A program made the translations under genes and the position numbers. Shown here piece after piece: positions 35,855 to 44,862 of a stretch of 64,000 nucleotides of DNA (its first letter is position 1; each line of letters starts with the position of its first letter). Location of the stretch: positions 82,201 through 146,200 of the forward strand of contig CAZAJG010000004.1 of the NCBI GenBank assembly GCA_964485405.1, written 5' to 3'. Source of the stretch: CAKZNE01 sp964485405. GTDB lineage: Bacteria > Bacteroidota > Bacteroidia > Flavobacteriales > Schleiferiaceae. Under the pieces are notes generated by a model. It was not told where the DNA came from. It worked only from the letters and a program-made list of their open reading frames with translations, and did no database searches.

Positions 35855-37201
35855 ATGAAAGTACACTTCATCGCTATTGGAGGAAGTGCAATGCACAATC
35901 TAGCTATTGCACTCCACAAAAAGGGATACATCGTTACAGGAAGTGATGATGAAATTTTTGAGCCTTCACGCGGACGCTTAGATAAATACAACTTGCTACC
36001 TACTCAAATGGGGTGGAATGAAAATCATATCAGTACTGACCTGGATTTTGTGGTTTTGGGTATGCATGCTCGAAAGGACAATCCAGAGCTCAAAAAGGCA
36101 CTAGATTTAGGCTTGAAGGTGATGTCATATCCAGAGTTTTTGTATGAACAAAGCAAAAATAAAACTCGGATTGTGATTGCCGGGAGCCATGGAAAAACAA
36201 CCATTACCTCCATGATTCTACACGTTTTACACTACCACAATCAGGATTGTGATTACATGGTAGGAGCCCAACTAGAAGGCTTTGAAACCATGGTAAAGCT
36301 AACAGATACTAACGAGTTTATGGTTCTGGAAGGAGATGAATACTTAAGCTCCCCTTTGGATAGAAATCCTAAGTTTTTGCATTACAAGCCCAATATTACA
36401 CTCATCTCCGGCATTGCTTGGGATCATGTAAATGTGTTTCCAACATTTCAAGAATATACCTACCAATTTGATCGTCTTTTAGAACAAGTTGAACCAGGTG
36501 GAGTTGTTATTTACAATGAGCTAGATGAGGAGGTGAACCAAGTAGTAGAACGTACTCAAAACGAATTGAAAAAGTTTGCCTATTCTCTTCCAAACTACAG
36601 TGTAGTGGATAATTCAACTTTACTGCATACAGATTTTGGTGATATCCCGTTGCAGATATTCGGCAAGCACAACATGAACAACATGGAAGGTGCGCGATGG
36701 ATTTGCAATCAAATGGGTGTAACAGATGAAGAATTTTATGAAGCTATCTCCTCTTTTAGTGGTGCTTCCAGACGTTTAGAAACGCTTATCGACACATCTG
36801 ATTACAAAGTTTTTAGAGACTTTGCACACGCTCCTTCCAAGGTTAGTGCTACGGTAAGTGCCGTTAAAGAAAGTTTTCCTAATCATAAACTCATCGCCTG
36901 CTTGGAGTTACATACATTCAGTAGTTTAAACATTTCATTCCTAAACCAATATGCAGGTAGTTTAGACGCAGCAGACGTGGCTATGGTTTATTTTAATCCA
37001 GAGGTAGTCGCACATAAACGTTTGCCAGAGCTTCGTGTAGAAGAAGTTAAAAGCGCCTTTAACAATCAAAATATATTGGTGTTAAATCATAATCAGGAGT
37101 TGGTTTCCAATATAAAAAAGGAGCAGAATAGCAACTCCACTGTATTGATTATGAGTTCAGGAAGCTTTGACGGTATTGACTGGAAAGAAGAATTATCTTA
37201 A
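35855..37201 (+). CDS. mpl: UDP-N-acetylmuramate:L-alanyl-gamma-D-glutamyl-meso-diaminopimelate ligase
   Basis: Peptidoglycan-recycling Mur ligase that rejoins recovered tripeptide to UDP-MurNAc. The protein (448 residues) has an N-terminal Rossmann domain (HFIAIGGSAMHNLA), the ATP-binding P-loop AGSHGKTTITSM at about residues 108-119, an EGDEY block, and the C-terminal FSGASRRLE and DFAHAP motifs that Mpl and MurC share. The order of blocks and GMHARKDNPEL (where MurC differs) favour Mpl over MurC. It is the first of a run leading to pyrR and pyrB, with 51 bases before pyrR. Confidence 0.92.
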   Translation: MKVHFIAIGGSAMHNLAIALHKKGYIVTGSDDEIFEPSRGRLDKYNLLPTQMGWNENHISTDLDFVVLGMHARKDNPELKKALDLGLKVMSYPEFLYEQSKNKTRIVIAGSHGKTTITSMILHVLHYHNQDCDYMVGAQLEGFETMVKLTDTNEFMVLEGDEYLSSPLDRNPKFLHYKPNITLISGIAWDHVNVFPTFQEYTYQFDRLLEQVEPGGVVIYNELDEEVNQVVERTQNELKKFAYSLPNYSVVDNSTLLHTDFGDIPLQIFGKHNMNNMEGARWICNQMGVTDEEFYEAISSFSGASRRLETLIDTSDYKVFRDFAHAPSKVSATVSAVKESFPNHKLIACLELHTFSSLNISFLNQYAGSLDAADVAMVYFNPEVVAHKRLPELRVEEVKSAFNNQNILVLNHNQELVSNIKKEQNSNSTVLIMSSGSFDGIDWKEELS

Positions 37202-37228
37202 TTCGATGAATGAAGACATCGGAAATAT

Positions 37229-37236
37229 TACTTTTG
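37229..37236 (+). promoter_or_regulatory. TAnnTTTG -7 box before pyrR
   Basis: TACTTTTG, 16 bases before the pyrR ATG. It suggests that pyrR-pyrB have their own start apart from mpl. Confidence 0.4.
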
Positions 37237-37252
37237 TTAAAGTCTTATCCCA

Positions 37253-37798
37253 ATGATTAAGAAACAACTTCTTAGCGAAAAGCAAGTTCATATTATTCTC
37301 AATCGATTAGCCTGTCAGCTCATCGAAAATCACAATGATTTTTCTGAATCCGTCCTTATAGCTCTTCAGCCTAGAGGGCCTCATGTGCTAAATTTACTAA
37401 AAGAGTTGTTGGAAAAACACGGTGTACAGAATGTACAAACTGGAGTTCTAGACATTACCTTTTTTAGAGATGATTTTAGAAGAAGAGATAGTCCTTTAGA
37501 ACCTAATAGAACCAGTATTGAGGTTCTTTTAGAAGGAAAGCGAGTTGTTTTTGTAGATGATGTGCTTTATACAGGACGCAGCGTGAGATCTGCTTTAGAT
37601 GCCATACATTCTTATGGCAGACCTGTGGAAATTGAATTACTTGTTTTAATCGACCGAAGATTCTCTCGTGAACTGCCTATACAACCGGATTACAATGGCA
37701 AAAGAGTAGACTCCTTAGCGAGTGAAAGAGTGCTTGTAGATTGGGAAAAAGAGTTTGGAAGTGAAAGTGTTTACCTTATAAAACCGAAAAATGAGTGA
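37253..37798 (+). CDS. pyrR: PyrR bifunctional pyr regulator / uracil phosphoribosyltransferase
   Basis: A 181-residue type I phosphoribosyltransferase. The PRPP-binding loop is VVFVDDVLYTGRSVRSA (about residues 97-113), and LDITFFRDDFRR (about 63-75) matches the PyrR RNA-binding family region. In Firmicutes PyrR controls pyr genes by attenuation; in Bacteroidota the RNA-binding role is not established, so the enzyme role (uracil + PRPP to UMP) is surest. The stop overlaps the start of pyrB by 8 bases, showing translational coupling. Confidence 0.9.
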   Translation: MIKKQLLSEKQVHIILNRLACQLIENHNDFSESVLIALQPRGPHVLNLLKELLEKHGVQNVQTGVLDITFFRDDFRRRDSPLEPNRTSIEVLLEGKRVVFVDDVLYTGRSVRSALDAIHSYGRPVEIELLVLIDRRFSRELPIQPDYNGKRVDSLASERVLVDWEKEFGSESVYLIKPKNE

Positions 37799-38738
37799 AC
37801 TAAGTGTTGATCATTTATTAGGTATTAAATACCTCAACAAAGCGGATATCGAATTGATATTCCATACGGCTGATCAATTTAAAGAGGTAATCAATCGCCC
37901 AATTAAAAAGGTACCATCTCTTAGAGATATTACTGTAGCTAACCTTTTTTTTGAAAATAGTACCCGAACACGTCTATCTTTTGAGCTCGCTGAAAAACGT
38001 CTTTCTGCCGATGTAATAAACTTTTCAGCGGCATCCTCTTCGGTAAAGAAGGGAGAAACGTTGATTGATACGGTTAATAATATATTATCCATGAAAGTGG
38101 ATTTAGTCGTAATGCGTCACCCCAATCCAGGAGCAGCTGTTTTTCTTTCTCAAAATGTGGATAGTACCATTATAAATGCAGGAGATGGAGCGCACGAGCA
38201 CCCTACCCAAGCGCTTTTGGATGCCTACAGTATTCGAGAAAAACATAAAGGTGAAGACCTGAAAGGGAAAAAAGTGGTTATTGTAGGTGACATTTTGCAC
38301 TCCAGAGTGGCCTTGTCTAATATTTTTTGCCTTAAAAAGCTAGGTGCAGAGGTAATGGTTTGTGGTCCGGAAACCTTGATTCCAAAACACATTGATTCTT
38401 TAGATGTCCTAGTAAGCACCGATCTAAGAGAGGCACTGGAGTGGTGTGATATTGCCAATATGTTACGCGTACAGCATGAACGTCAAGAACTAAAGTATTT
38501 TCCGAGCATTAGAGAGTATACACAACAATATGGAGTAAGCATGCCTTTGCTCAATCAGTTGAGTAAACCCATTACCATTATGCATCCAGGCCCAATAAAT
38601 AGAGGTGTGGAAATAACCAGTGAGGTGGCAGATAGCGATCAATCGATTATATTAAATCAAGTTGAAAACGGAGTGGCAGTACGAATGGCTGTTCTTTATC
38701 TACTGGCTTCCAAAAAGAAAATGAACTTTAACGTCTAA
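37791..38738 (+). CDS. pyrB: Aspartate carbamoyltransferase catalytic subunit
   Basis: Catalyses carbamoyl phosphate + aspartate to N-carbamoyl-aspartate in pyrimidine synthesis. The carbamoyl-phosphate motif FENSTRTRLSFELAEKRL is intact (Ser-Thr-Arg-Thr), followed by MRHPNPGA, HEHPTQALLDAYSI and the late IMHPGPINRGVEI block. At 315 residues it is of normal class. No regulatory pyrI is beside it. It overlaps pyrR by 8 bases and is followed by rnz after 54 bases. Confidence 0.94.
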   Translation: MSELSVDHLLGIKYLNKADIELIFHTADQFKEVINRPIKKVPSLRDITVANLFFENSTRTRLSFELAEKRLSADVINFSAASSSVKKGETLIDTVNNILSMKVDLVVMRHPNPGAAVFLSQNVDSTIINAGDGAHEHPTQALLDAYSIREKHKGEDLKGKKVVIVGDILHSRVALSNIFCLKKLGAEVMVCGPETLIPKHIDSLDVLVSTDLREALEWCDIANMLRVQHERQELKYFPSIREYTQQYGVSMPLLNQLSKPITIMHPGPINRGVEITSEVADSDQSIILNQVENGVAVRMAVLYLLASKKKMNFNV

Positions 38739-38792
38739 ACTTATCCAAACTTTAAAGAAGGTTATGATCGACCTAATGATCTATTGTAAAGT

Positions 38793-39737
38793 ATGGATTT
38801 AGAACTTACCATATTAGGATCAAGCTCCGCTATACCTTTAGTTAGAAGGAATCCTACAGCTCAATTCCTAACGATAGCAAACCGTCATTTTTTAATTGAT
38901 TGTGGAGAAGGAACACAAGTAAGATTAAGAGAAAACAAGATTGGCTTTAGTCGTATCAATCACATTTTTATTAGCCATCTTCATGGTGATCACTTTTTTG
39001 GGTTGGCTCCCCTACTGAGTTCCTTGCACTTATTAGACAGACAGAAGGAAATGCATATTTATGCTCCAGCTGTTCTCAAAGATGTAATTCATACTCAAAT
39101 GAAAGCGCAGGGAAGCTGGCTCAAGTATCCAATAGTGTATCACGATTTAGATTTTGATAGCGAACAGCTTTTGTTCGAAGATGAAAAAGTAAGAGTAAAA
39201 TCTTTTCCTCTAAAACATACTATTGACTGTTGCGGCTTTTTATTTGAAGAAAAACCTTTGGCTAGAAACATTAGAAAAGAAGCCCTGAGAAAGTATAAGA
39301 TACCCGTTGTTGAGCTATCAAAAATAAAGTTTGGAGCAGATTGGACGGATGAAAATGGAAAAGTAATCCCAAACACCGAGCTTACTTTAAAACCTCGTTC
39401 TCCGTTTAGCTACGCCTTTTGTACAGACACGGCTCCGGTAGATAACTTGCTTGATTTTGTTAAAAAACCGAGCTTGCTATATCATGAAGCCACTTTTACA
39501 GAAAAGTATAAAGAAAGAGCAGCAACTACCAAACATTCTACGGCTCAACAGGCGGCTAGTATTGCCCAACTTTTAGAGGCTGAAAAACTTCTCATTGGTC
39601 ATTTTTCTGCTCGATACAATGAGTTTAACGAGCTCTTAAACGAGGCTAAAGCCGTATTTGAAAATACCTGGGTGGCAGAAGAAGGAAAAACATACGTCTT
39701 AAAAGACAAAAGCAAAGAATGGAATATTAAAGCATAA
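38793..39737 (+). CDS. rnz: Ribonuclease Z
   Basis: tRNA 3'-processing endonuclease of the metallo-beta-lactamase fold (314 residues). The metal motif is SHLHGDHFFGL (HxHxDH), preceded by LIDCGEGTQVRLREN, which is the RNase Z exosite-proximal sequence. Later ligands are seen in HTIDCCGF, CTDTAP, YHEATF and LIGHFSARY. The length matches the short RNase Z form. A hairpin terminator follows directly. Confidence 0.94.
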   Translation: MDLELTILGSSSAIPLVRRNPTAQFLTIANRHFLIDCGEGTQVRLRENKIGFSRINHIFISHLHGDHFFGLAPLLSSLHLLDRQKEMHIYAPAVLKDVIHTQMKAQGSWLKYPIVYHDLDFDSEQLLFEDEKVRVKSFPLKHTIDCCGFLFEEKPLARNIRKEALRKYKIPVVELSKIKFGADWTDENGKVIPNTELTLKPRSPFSYAFCTDTAPVDNLLDFVKKPSLLYHEATFTEKYKERAATTKHSTAQQAASIAQLLEAEKLLIGHFSARYNEFNELLNEAKAVFENTWVAEEGKTYVLKDKSKEWNIKA

Positions 39738-39766
39738 AAAAAGCGCCCAAATAAAGGACGCTTTTT
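39738..39766. terminator. Bidirectional terminator between rnz and the PDZ gene
   Basis: AAAAAGCG at 39738-39745 pairs with CGCTTTTT at 39759-39766. The T run on the + strand ends rnz; the A run on the left gives the T run for the converging PDZ gene. Confidence 0.8.
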
Positions 39767-39799
39767 AGTTCTAGTTTTATTTCGTTGGGCAGAATGCCA

Positions 39800-41194
39800 T
39801 TATCTTTTGACTAATTTTTCTGTAAACGTTTTGTTCCCATTTTTCAATACTAAAAAGTAAGTACCAGCTGGATAATTTGTAATATCTATTTCCGTGGAAA
39901 ACTCTCCATCCTCATTTCTCAACCGTGCTTCATTCACTTTTGATCCTTTTAAGTCAAAAACACCTAACTCTAGTTTTTCCACATCTTTTATCTCAGCTTC
40001 TATGGAGAACTTACCGTTAGATGGATTGGGATAAACTTTAAAGTCAACATCATCAAATCTAGACGATGATTTAAGTCCCAACGCTTCATTTAGCATTTCC
40101 TCTTCTTCATTTGTAACCTTTTCCACTTTAACCTTTACAATAATCTTATCTCCAAAACTATAGGTAGCTGAATTGTCAAAACCAAAATTGAAATCATGGT
40201 TCATTAAATTGTTAGGCATGCCTTCTTTTGTTTTGAAAAAGGTATTTCTCTTTGCTAGTTTCACCGACTTTCCTATTGTTTTTCCGTCCCTATCTATAGT
40301 AAGTTCTAAATTATCACCGGGCTTCATTTCCTTCATTACCTCATTAAAAGAAGAACCATTTTCAACTTTTTCTCCATTTACCTTAATAATCACATCTTTC
40401 GGCATCAATTCCGCCTCTTCCGCTGGGCTATCCGTTACGATTTTTGTAATGGGTACTCCACCATTATCTTCCATAGTAAAATGGATTCCTAAAAAGCCTC
40501 TCTCTACCTCAGATTTAAGCTTATCCTTAAAGAAGCGCATCTCCTTTTCATCTCCATTCCATTCAATAACTCTATTTGTACTGAAGAAGGAGTGGCTATT
40601 TGTGCGTTTACCTAATTCTAGGTCTACTTTTTCAGTTTCACCATCACGTTCCACTTTAACTTCAACCTTATCTCCTGGTTTTTTGGTGCGAATAAGTTTC
40701 ACCAATTCAGAGTAATTCTCAATTTTTTCTCCATCAAACTTCTTAACCACATCTCCTACTTTTAAGCCTGCTTTATCAGCTGCCTCTCCTTCAATAATTC
40801 TACTTAAGCTTACTTCTCCATCTGTATTACCTCCTACGATACCCATAAATGCAGATTCTTTTCCTTCTGCCAATTCATTTATTTCAAAGCCTTCGGGAAA
40901 CTTAAAGTTCTTAGCTGAGAAAAACTCACTTTCTCCTTTTCTTTTTACAATGATTTCTAAATCACCATCTTCCAAAGAAATATCTATATTCTCTAAACCC
41001 TCAACCTCATTAAGGAGTTGCTTTAAATTATCCGTATTCGGAATCTCTATCTCTTTTACGATATTTTGTGTTTCACCATCTTTTGTAACGGTAACATCAA
41101 TCTTAACTTTGTTGTCTTTTTCTTGAGCTGTACTTTTGGTAGACGTAAAAAGAATTACACCCAAGCATAAAGCACTACTGATAAACTTTTTCAT
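39800..41194 (-). CDS. Tandem PDZ protein with T9SS type A sorting domain
   Basis: A 464-residue exported protein. After a signal peptide (ending near STAQE) comes a beta-rich region, then two PDZ domains: one around FMGIVGGNTDGEVSLSRIIEG to KPGDKVEVKVERDG and one around FLGIHFTMEDN to KPGDNLELTIDRDG. There is no protease domain. The last 75 residues carry the type A sorting tail of the type IX secretion system: VYPNPSNGKFSIE, then FDLKGSKV and a final YPAGTYFLVLKN...EKLVKR, which directs attachment to the cell surface. The PDZ domains may bind a peptide ligand or a partner protease; none is adjacent. The gene converges on rnz. Confidence 0.88.
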   Translation of the reverse strand: MKKFISSALCLGVILFTSTKSTAQEKDNKVKIDVTVTKDGETQNIVKEIEIPNTDNLKQLLNEVEGLENIDISLEDGDLEIIVKRKGESEFFSAKNFKFPEGFEINELAEGKESAFMGIVGGNTDGEVSLSRIIEGEAADKAGLKVGDVVKKFDGEKIENYSELVKLIRTKKPGDKVEVKVERDGETEKVDLELGKRTNSHSFFSTNRVIEWNGDEKEMRFFKDKLKSEVERGFLGIHFTMEDNGGVPITKIVTDSPAEEAELMPKDVIIKVNGEKVENGSSFNEVMKEMKPGDNLELTIDRDGKTIGKSVKLAKRNTFFKTKEGMPNNLMNHDFNFGFDNSATYSFGDKIIVKVKVEKVTNEEEEMLNEALGLKSSSRFDDVDFKVYPNPSNGKFSIEAEIKDVEKLELGVFDLKGSKVNEARLRNEDGEFSTEIDITNYPAGTYFLVLKNGNKTFTEKLVKR

Positions 41195-41295
41195 AGTTCG
41201 GAATTTTATTCAAGTCAAATCTAAACTGTAACTTCTTGTAATTAAGTTAATTGAAAAGTTAAAAATCAGTTAAATTCAATTTTGAAACGTTAACT

Positions 41296-41475
41296 ATGGA
41301 GGAATACTTTTTTAACTGCCCCTTTTGTTTCACAGAGGTTTCTGTGCATGTTGACTTGTCCGTAACGCATCAAGAATACATTGAAGACTGCGAACGCTGC
41401 TGTAATCCTATACAGTTCACTTTTACAACAGATGGAGAAAATGTTACTTCTGCAGAACTTGGAGAAGTGAACTAA
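41296..41475 (+). CDS. CPXCG-motif small zinc-ribbon protein
   Basis: A 59-residue protein that gene finders may skip because of size. It has two Cys pairs: CPFC near residue 8 and CERCC about 24 residues later, giving a zinc-ribbon of the CPXCG family (PF14255), with the usual IQF after the second pair and an acidic C-terminus. The function of the family is unknown. The stop TAA overlaps the end of the convergent DUF493 gene by 4 bases. It lies 101 bases upstream of the PDZ gene start on the opposite strand, sharing a divergent intergenic region. Confidence 0.8.
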   Translation: MEEYFFNCPFCFTEVSVHVDLSVTHQEYIEDCERCCNPIQFTFTTDGENVTSAELGEVN

Positions 41476-41759
41476 AGACTCATTAACCCTTCAATACCTT
41501 CTGCCATCCGATAACGTTCGATGATTTTAGCTGGACTCAACATCAACTCTTTGGCGGTAATACTGATAAAATTTCCTTTTTTGGATTGACGAATCGTCAC
41601 CTCAGATTCTTCCGAATTGAATAAATTCTCTACTTGAGAAAGCTTACGATTGTCAGCCGGAATAATAAATTTAAACATATAAACACCAGGCCAGCTCTGA
41701 TGTTGCTCCAGTTGCTCTTCTAATCTTTTATACTTTTCTTCTCTTTCCGCCTCGGTCAT
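41472..41759 (-). CDS. DUF493 (YbeD-like) family protein
   Basis: A 95-residue cytosolic protein matching DUF493: a charged N-terminal helix, YMFKFIIPADNRKLSQVENLF and KGNFISITAKELM with an ACT-like beta-alpha-beta pattern. In E. coli YbeD is linked to lipoylation genes by position; that context is missing here. It overlaps the CPXCG gene by 4 bases at the stop. Confidence 0.85.
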   Translation of the reverse strand: MTEAEREEKYKRLEEQLEQHQSWPGVYMFKFIIPADNRKLSQVENLFNSEESEVTIRQSKKGNFISITAKELMLSPAKIIERYRMAEGIEGLMSL

Positions 41760-41859
41760 TGCTCGTCTAAAATTTTAATTGAGTGCTGCAAAAATACATT
41801 AACTTAGAAACGTACAAACTTTCATAAGTACTATAATAATTACTCAAATTAGTAAGGCT

Positions 41860-42339
41860 ATGAAACCCATTCAATCTTGGTTTGATGAATATGCCGAAAG
41901 TCATCAAAATGCTTTGAATAAAGCCATTCACTGGATATGTATTCCTCTTATATTCTTTAGTATTATCGGTTTGTTAGCTTCTATTCCAAGTGCTTTTTTC
42001 AAGTCTTGGTTTCCTTTGTTTTTGCAACCTTACATACATTTTGGATCAGTTTTGATATTAGGGGGAATTATCTTTTACATCCGCCTATCAATACCTATGG
42101 CAATTGGAATACTCGGTTTTAGTCTATTGTGTTTATTTGGAATTGTATGGATAGAATCCCAAAATCTTAACCTTTGGTTGGTTTCTCTTATTATTTTTGC
42201 TGCTGCTTGGGTAGGTCAATTTGTAGGTCACAACATTGAAGGAAAAAAACCTTCCTTTTTAAAGGATCTTCAATTTTTGATGATTGGCCCAGCATGGCTT
42301 ATGGGATTTATATATAAAAAATTGGGTATCCCCTATTAA
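41860..42339 (+). CDS. DUF962/Mpo1-like membrane protein
   Basis: A 159-residue membrane protein with four hydrophobic segments. The His residues in SHQNALNKAIHWICIP and GHNIEGKKPSF match the conserved Fe(II)-binding positions of Mpo1, a yeast dioxygenase acting on 2-hydroxy fatty acids (DUF962). The bacterial role is unproven. It lies 3 bases before the AAA gene and probably shares its transcript. Confidence 0.85.
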   Translation: MKPIQSWFDEYAESHQNALNKAIHWICIPLIFFSIIGLLASIPSAFFKSWFPLFLQPYIHFGSVLILGGIIFYIRLSIPMAIGILGFSLLCLFGIVWIESQNLNLWLVSLIIFAAAWVGQFVGHNIEGKKPSFLKDLQFLMIGPAWLMGFIYKKLGIPY

Positions 42340-42342
42340 CAA

Positions 42343-42882
42343 ATGCTTCAGACAAAAAGAGTTATTATAACCGGAGCTCCGGGTACAGGCAAATCCACTT
42401 TACTACAACATTTAAACGAAATTGGATATCACTGTCACGATGAAATCTCCCGTGCTGTGATTAAGCAGCAGTTGGAACTAGGTACAAACCTAGTGCCCTG
42501 GGATGATCTAAGTGGTTTTAGTCACCTTGTTAACCTAGGGCAGAAAAAACAATATGAAGAGGCGAAAACGGGTAAGTGGAACTTTTATGATAGAGGTATT
42601 CCGGATGTGCTAGCCTATTTGAGAAAAGAGAATATTCATGAAGAAGAGTTGGAGCAATGTGCTAAAGATAACGGTTACCATTCCACCGTATACCTTACCC
42701 CTCCTTGGCCAGAGATCTACGCTCAAGATGCTGAAAGAAGAGAAGATTTAGATGCCATGATGGCCATTCATAGCGCATTAATAGAGGTTTATGAAAGCTT
42801 AGGGTATCAAGTTAAAGAAGTTCCGAAAGCGCCTATAGAGGAACGTTTAGCGTTTGTTTTGAATGATTTAAAGCTCAAGTGA
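42343..42882 (+). CDS. AAA_28-family P-loop ATPase
   Basis: A 179-residue nucleotide kinase-like protein. Walker A is GAPGTGKSTLLQ at residues 12-23, followed by FYDRGIPDVLAYL and VYLTPPWPEIYAQDAERREDL, the AAA_28 pattern of small predicted ATPases. Substrate unknown. It is 3 bases after the DUF962 gene and its stop overlaps the GTG start of recQ (GTGA), so translation of the three is coupled. Confidence 0.82.
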   Translation: MLQTKRVIITGAPGTGKSTLLQHLNEIGYHCHDEISRAVIKQQLELGTNLVPWDDLSGFSHLVNLGQKKQYEEAKTGKWNFYDRGIPDVLAYLRKENIHEEELEQCAKDNGYHSTVYLTPPWPEIYAQDAERREDLDAMMAIHSALIEVYESLGYQVKEVPKAPIEERLAFVLNDLKLK

Positions 42883-44774
42883 TAGAAGATATTCATGGGA
42901 TACTGAAACAGTATTGGGGATATTCTTCATTTCGTCCTCTACAAGAGGAAATAATCCAATCTGTACTAGAAAAGAGAGATACACTTGCACTCCTTCCTAC
43001 AGGAGGAGGAAAGTCCATCTGCTTCCAAGTTCCTACGCTGGCTGCAAAGGGAATGGCTCTAGTTGTATCCCCACTTATTGCTTTAATGGAAGATCAAGTT
43101 TATAATCTTAAAAGCAGAAATATACCAGCTATTTCTTTAACCGGTAATTTATCTTTAAGAGAAATGGATATCGCTCTTGAAAATGCCGTAAATGGAAAAT
43201 ATAAGTTTGTTTATTTGTCTCCAGAGCGTTTGCAGAATGAGTTGGTTAGAGCGCGCATAAAACGAATGAGCATTAACCTTTTGGCGATTGATGAAGCACA
43301 TTGTATTTCTCAATGGGGTTACGATTTTAGGCCTTCTTATATGGGCATTAAAGAGATTCGTGAGCTACTGCCTCAAGTTCCTGTTTTGGCCCTTACAGCT
43401 ACTGCTACTCCAAAAGTAGTGGCGGATATTCAAGAAAAGCTTGGATTCCCGCACACTAATGCCATCCAAAAAAGCTTTTTCAGACCCAACCTACATTATA
43501 ACTTAGTTAGAACAGAGGAAAAGTGGGGCAATACGCTCAAAATATTCCATAAAATAAAAGGTTCTGGAATAATATACTGCCGAAACAGAAGGCATACTGT
43601 GGAGATCTCTAACTGGCTAACTCAAAATCGTATTTCCTCGGATTATTATCATGCAGGTTTATCTCAAGAAGTTAGAAGGAACAAACAACAGGAATGGCTA
43701 GAGAATAACCCGAGAATAATGGTCTGCACCAATGCCTTTGGTATGGGTATCGATAAACCAGATGTAAGACTCGTAGTTCATTTGGAACTACCTGATTCTT
43801 TAGAAGCTTATTTTCAAGAAGCAGGTAGAGCTGGAAGAGATGGCGAAACCTCCTACTCGATTGTAATCGTAGATCCTTCAGATGTTGATCTTCTAAAACA
43901 TAGATATCTCGATAGTTTCCCAGATCTTCAATTTATCAAAAGAGTATATCAAGCGTTGGCTAATACTTTACAATTAGCTGTAGGTTCCGGTGAAAACCAA
44001 GTTTTTGGCTTCGATATAGCCGAGTTTGCTAAAAACTATTCTATTCCCACCCCTAAAACCTATCAGGCTTTAAAGATTTTAGAGAGAGAGGGCATTCTTT
44101 CTTTAAATGATGGGGTAAAGCAGTCTTCACGACTCATGATTACTACAGATAGGCAAACGTTGTACGACTATCAACTGCGCAATCCCAAAATGGATATTTT
44201 AATCAAAACTCTAGTCCGATCCTATGGGGGGTTAGATATTGAGTATACACCCATTAACGAAAGGCTATTAGCCAAACGACTAAATACGAGTGTTAAATCT
44301 GTTTTTTTTAGTTTACAAAGATTGAAAGAGCATGGATTAATGGATTACATACCGAATCCTGAAAAAGCACAAATCACCTTTTTAAGAGCACGACAAAAAA
44401 CAGATTATCTATCTATATCAGACCAAAATCTGAAGGACAGGTATCATGATTTACAAAAAAGGATAGAATCTGTGGTCTCCTATGTGGAAAACAAAGGAGA
44501 ATGCCGTAGTTCTTTTCTGTTAAGATATTTTGGAGAAACGAATACTACGGATTGTGGACATTGCGATGTGTGCAGAGCAAAAAATACACGTCCGTTAGAT
44601 ATGGATAAGCTCATACAGGAGATAAAAACAACGCTTGGAGCTTTTGAATCTTTAAGCTTGGATGAGCTTGCACAAAAACTGCAGCTTAAAAACAAAGATT
44701 TGATGCCTGCATTACGGTGGTTAATAGACAATAAAACTATTAAAGAGGTAAATAATCGGCTTATGCTGTTTTAA
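42879..44774 (+). CDS. recQ: RecQ-family ATP-dependent DNA helicase
   Basis: A 631-residue 3'-5' superfamily II helicase. Walker A is LLPTGGGKSICFQVP, Walker B IDEAHCISQWGYDFRPSY (DEAH with the RecQ aromatic loop), motif III LTATATPKV, motif V GMGIDKPDVRLVVH and motif VI QEAGRAGRDG. The zinc-binding RQC region has cysteines in ECRSSFLLRYFGE and DCGHCDVC. A winged-helix-like C-terminal stretch follows. I see no clear HRDC domain, so it is the shorter kind of RecQ that often sits beside another full RecQ in Bacteroidota. The start is GTG, overlapping the previous stop. Confidence 0.93.
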   Translation: MIEDIHGILKQYWGYSSFRPLQEEIIQSVLEKRDTLALLPTGGGKSICFQVPTLAAKGMALVVSPLIALMEDQVYNLKSRNIPAISLTGNLSLREMDIALENAVNGKYKFVYLSPERLQNELVRARIKRMSINLLAIDEAHCISQWGYDFRPSYMGIKEIRELLPQVPVLALTATATPKVVADIQEKLGFPHTNAIQKSFFRPNLHYNLVRTEEKWGNTLKIFHKIKGSGIIYCRNRRHTVEISNWLTQNRISSDYYHAGLSQEVRRNKQQEWLENNPRIMVCTNAFGMGIDKPDVRLVVHLELPDSLEAYFQEAGRAGRDGETSYSIVIVDPSDVDLLKHRYLDSFPDLQFIKRVYQALANTLQLAVGSGENQVFGFDIAEFAKNYSIPTPKTYQALKILEREGILSLNDGVKQSSRLMITTDRQTLYDYQLRNPKMDILIKTLVRSYGGLDIEYTPINERLLAKRLNTSVKSVFFSLQRLKEHGLMDYIPNPEKAQITFLRARQKTDYLSISDQNLKDRYHDLQKRIESVVSYVENKGECRSSFLLRYFGETNTTDCGHCDVCRAKNTRPLDMDKLIQEIKTTLGAFESLSLDELAQKLQLKNKDLMPALRWLIDNKTIKEVNNRLMLF

Positions 44775-44862
44775 AAACGATAATTATGTCTTAGCCTTGT
44801 GTTGATTTAAGCACTTTACATATATTTACTTTGCATCCATATTTTATAACCTTACCAAAAGC

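Noticed and set aside
42879..44774. RecQ region as part of a defence island
   Set aside because: Its neighbours (DUF962, small AAA ATPase, DUF6588-like barrel) have no defence signatures; ordinary housekeeping helicase is the simpler view.
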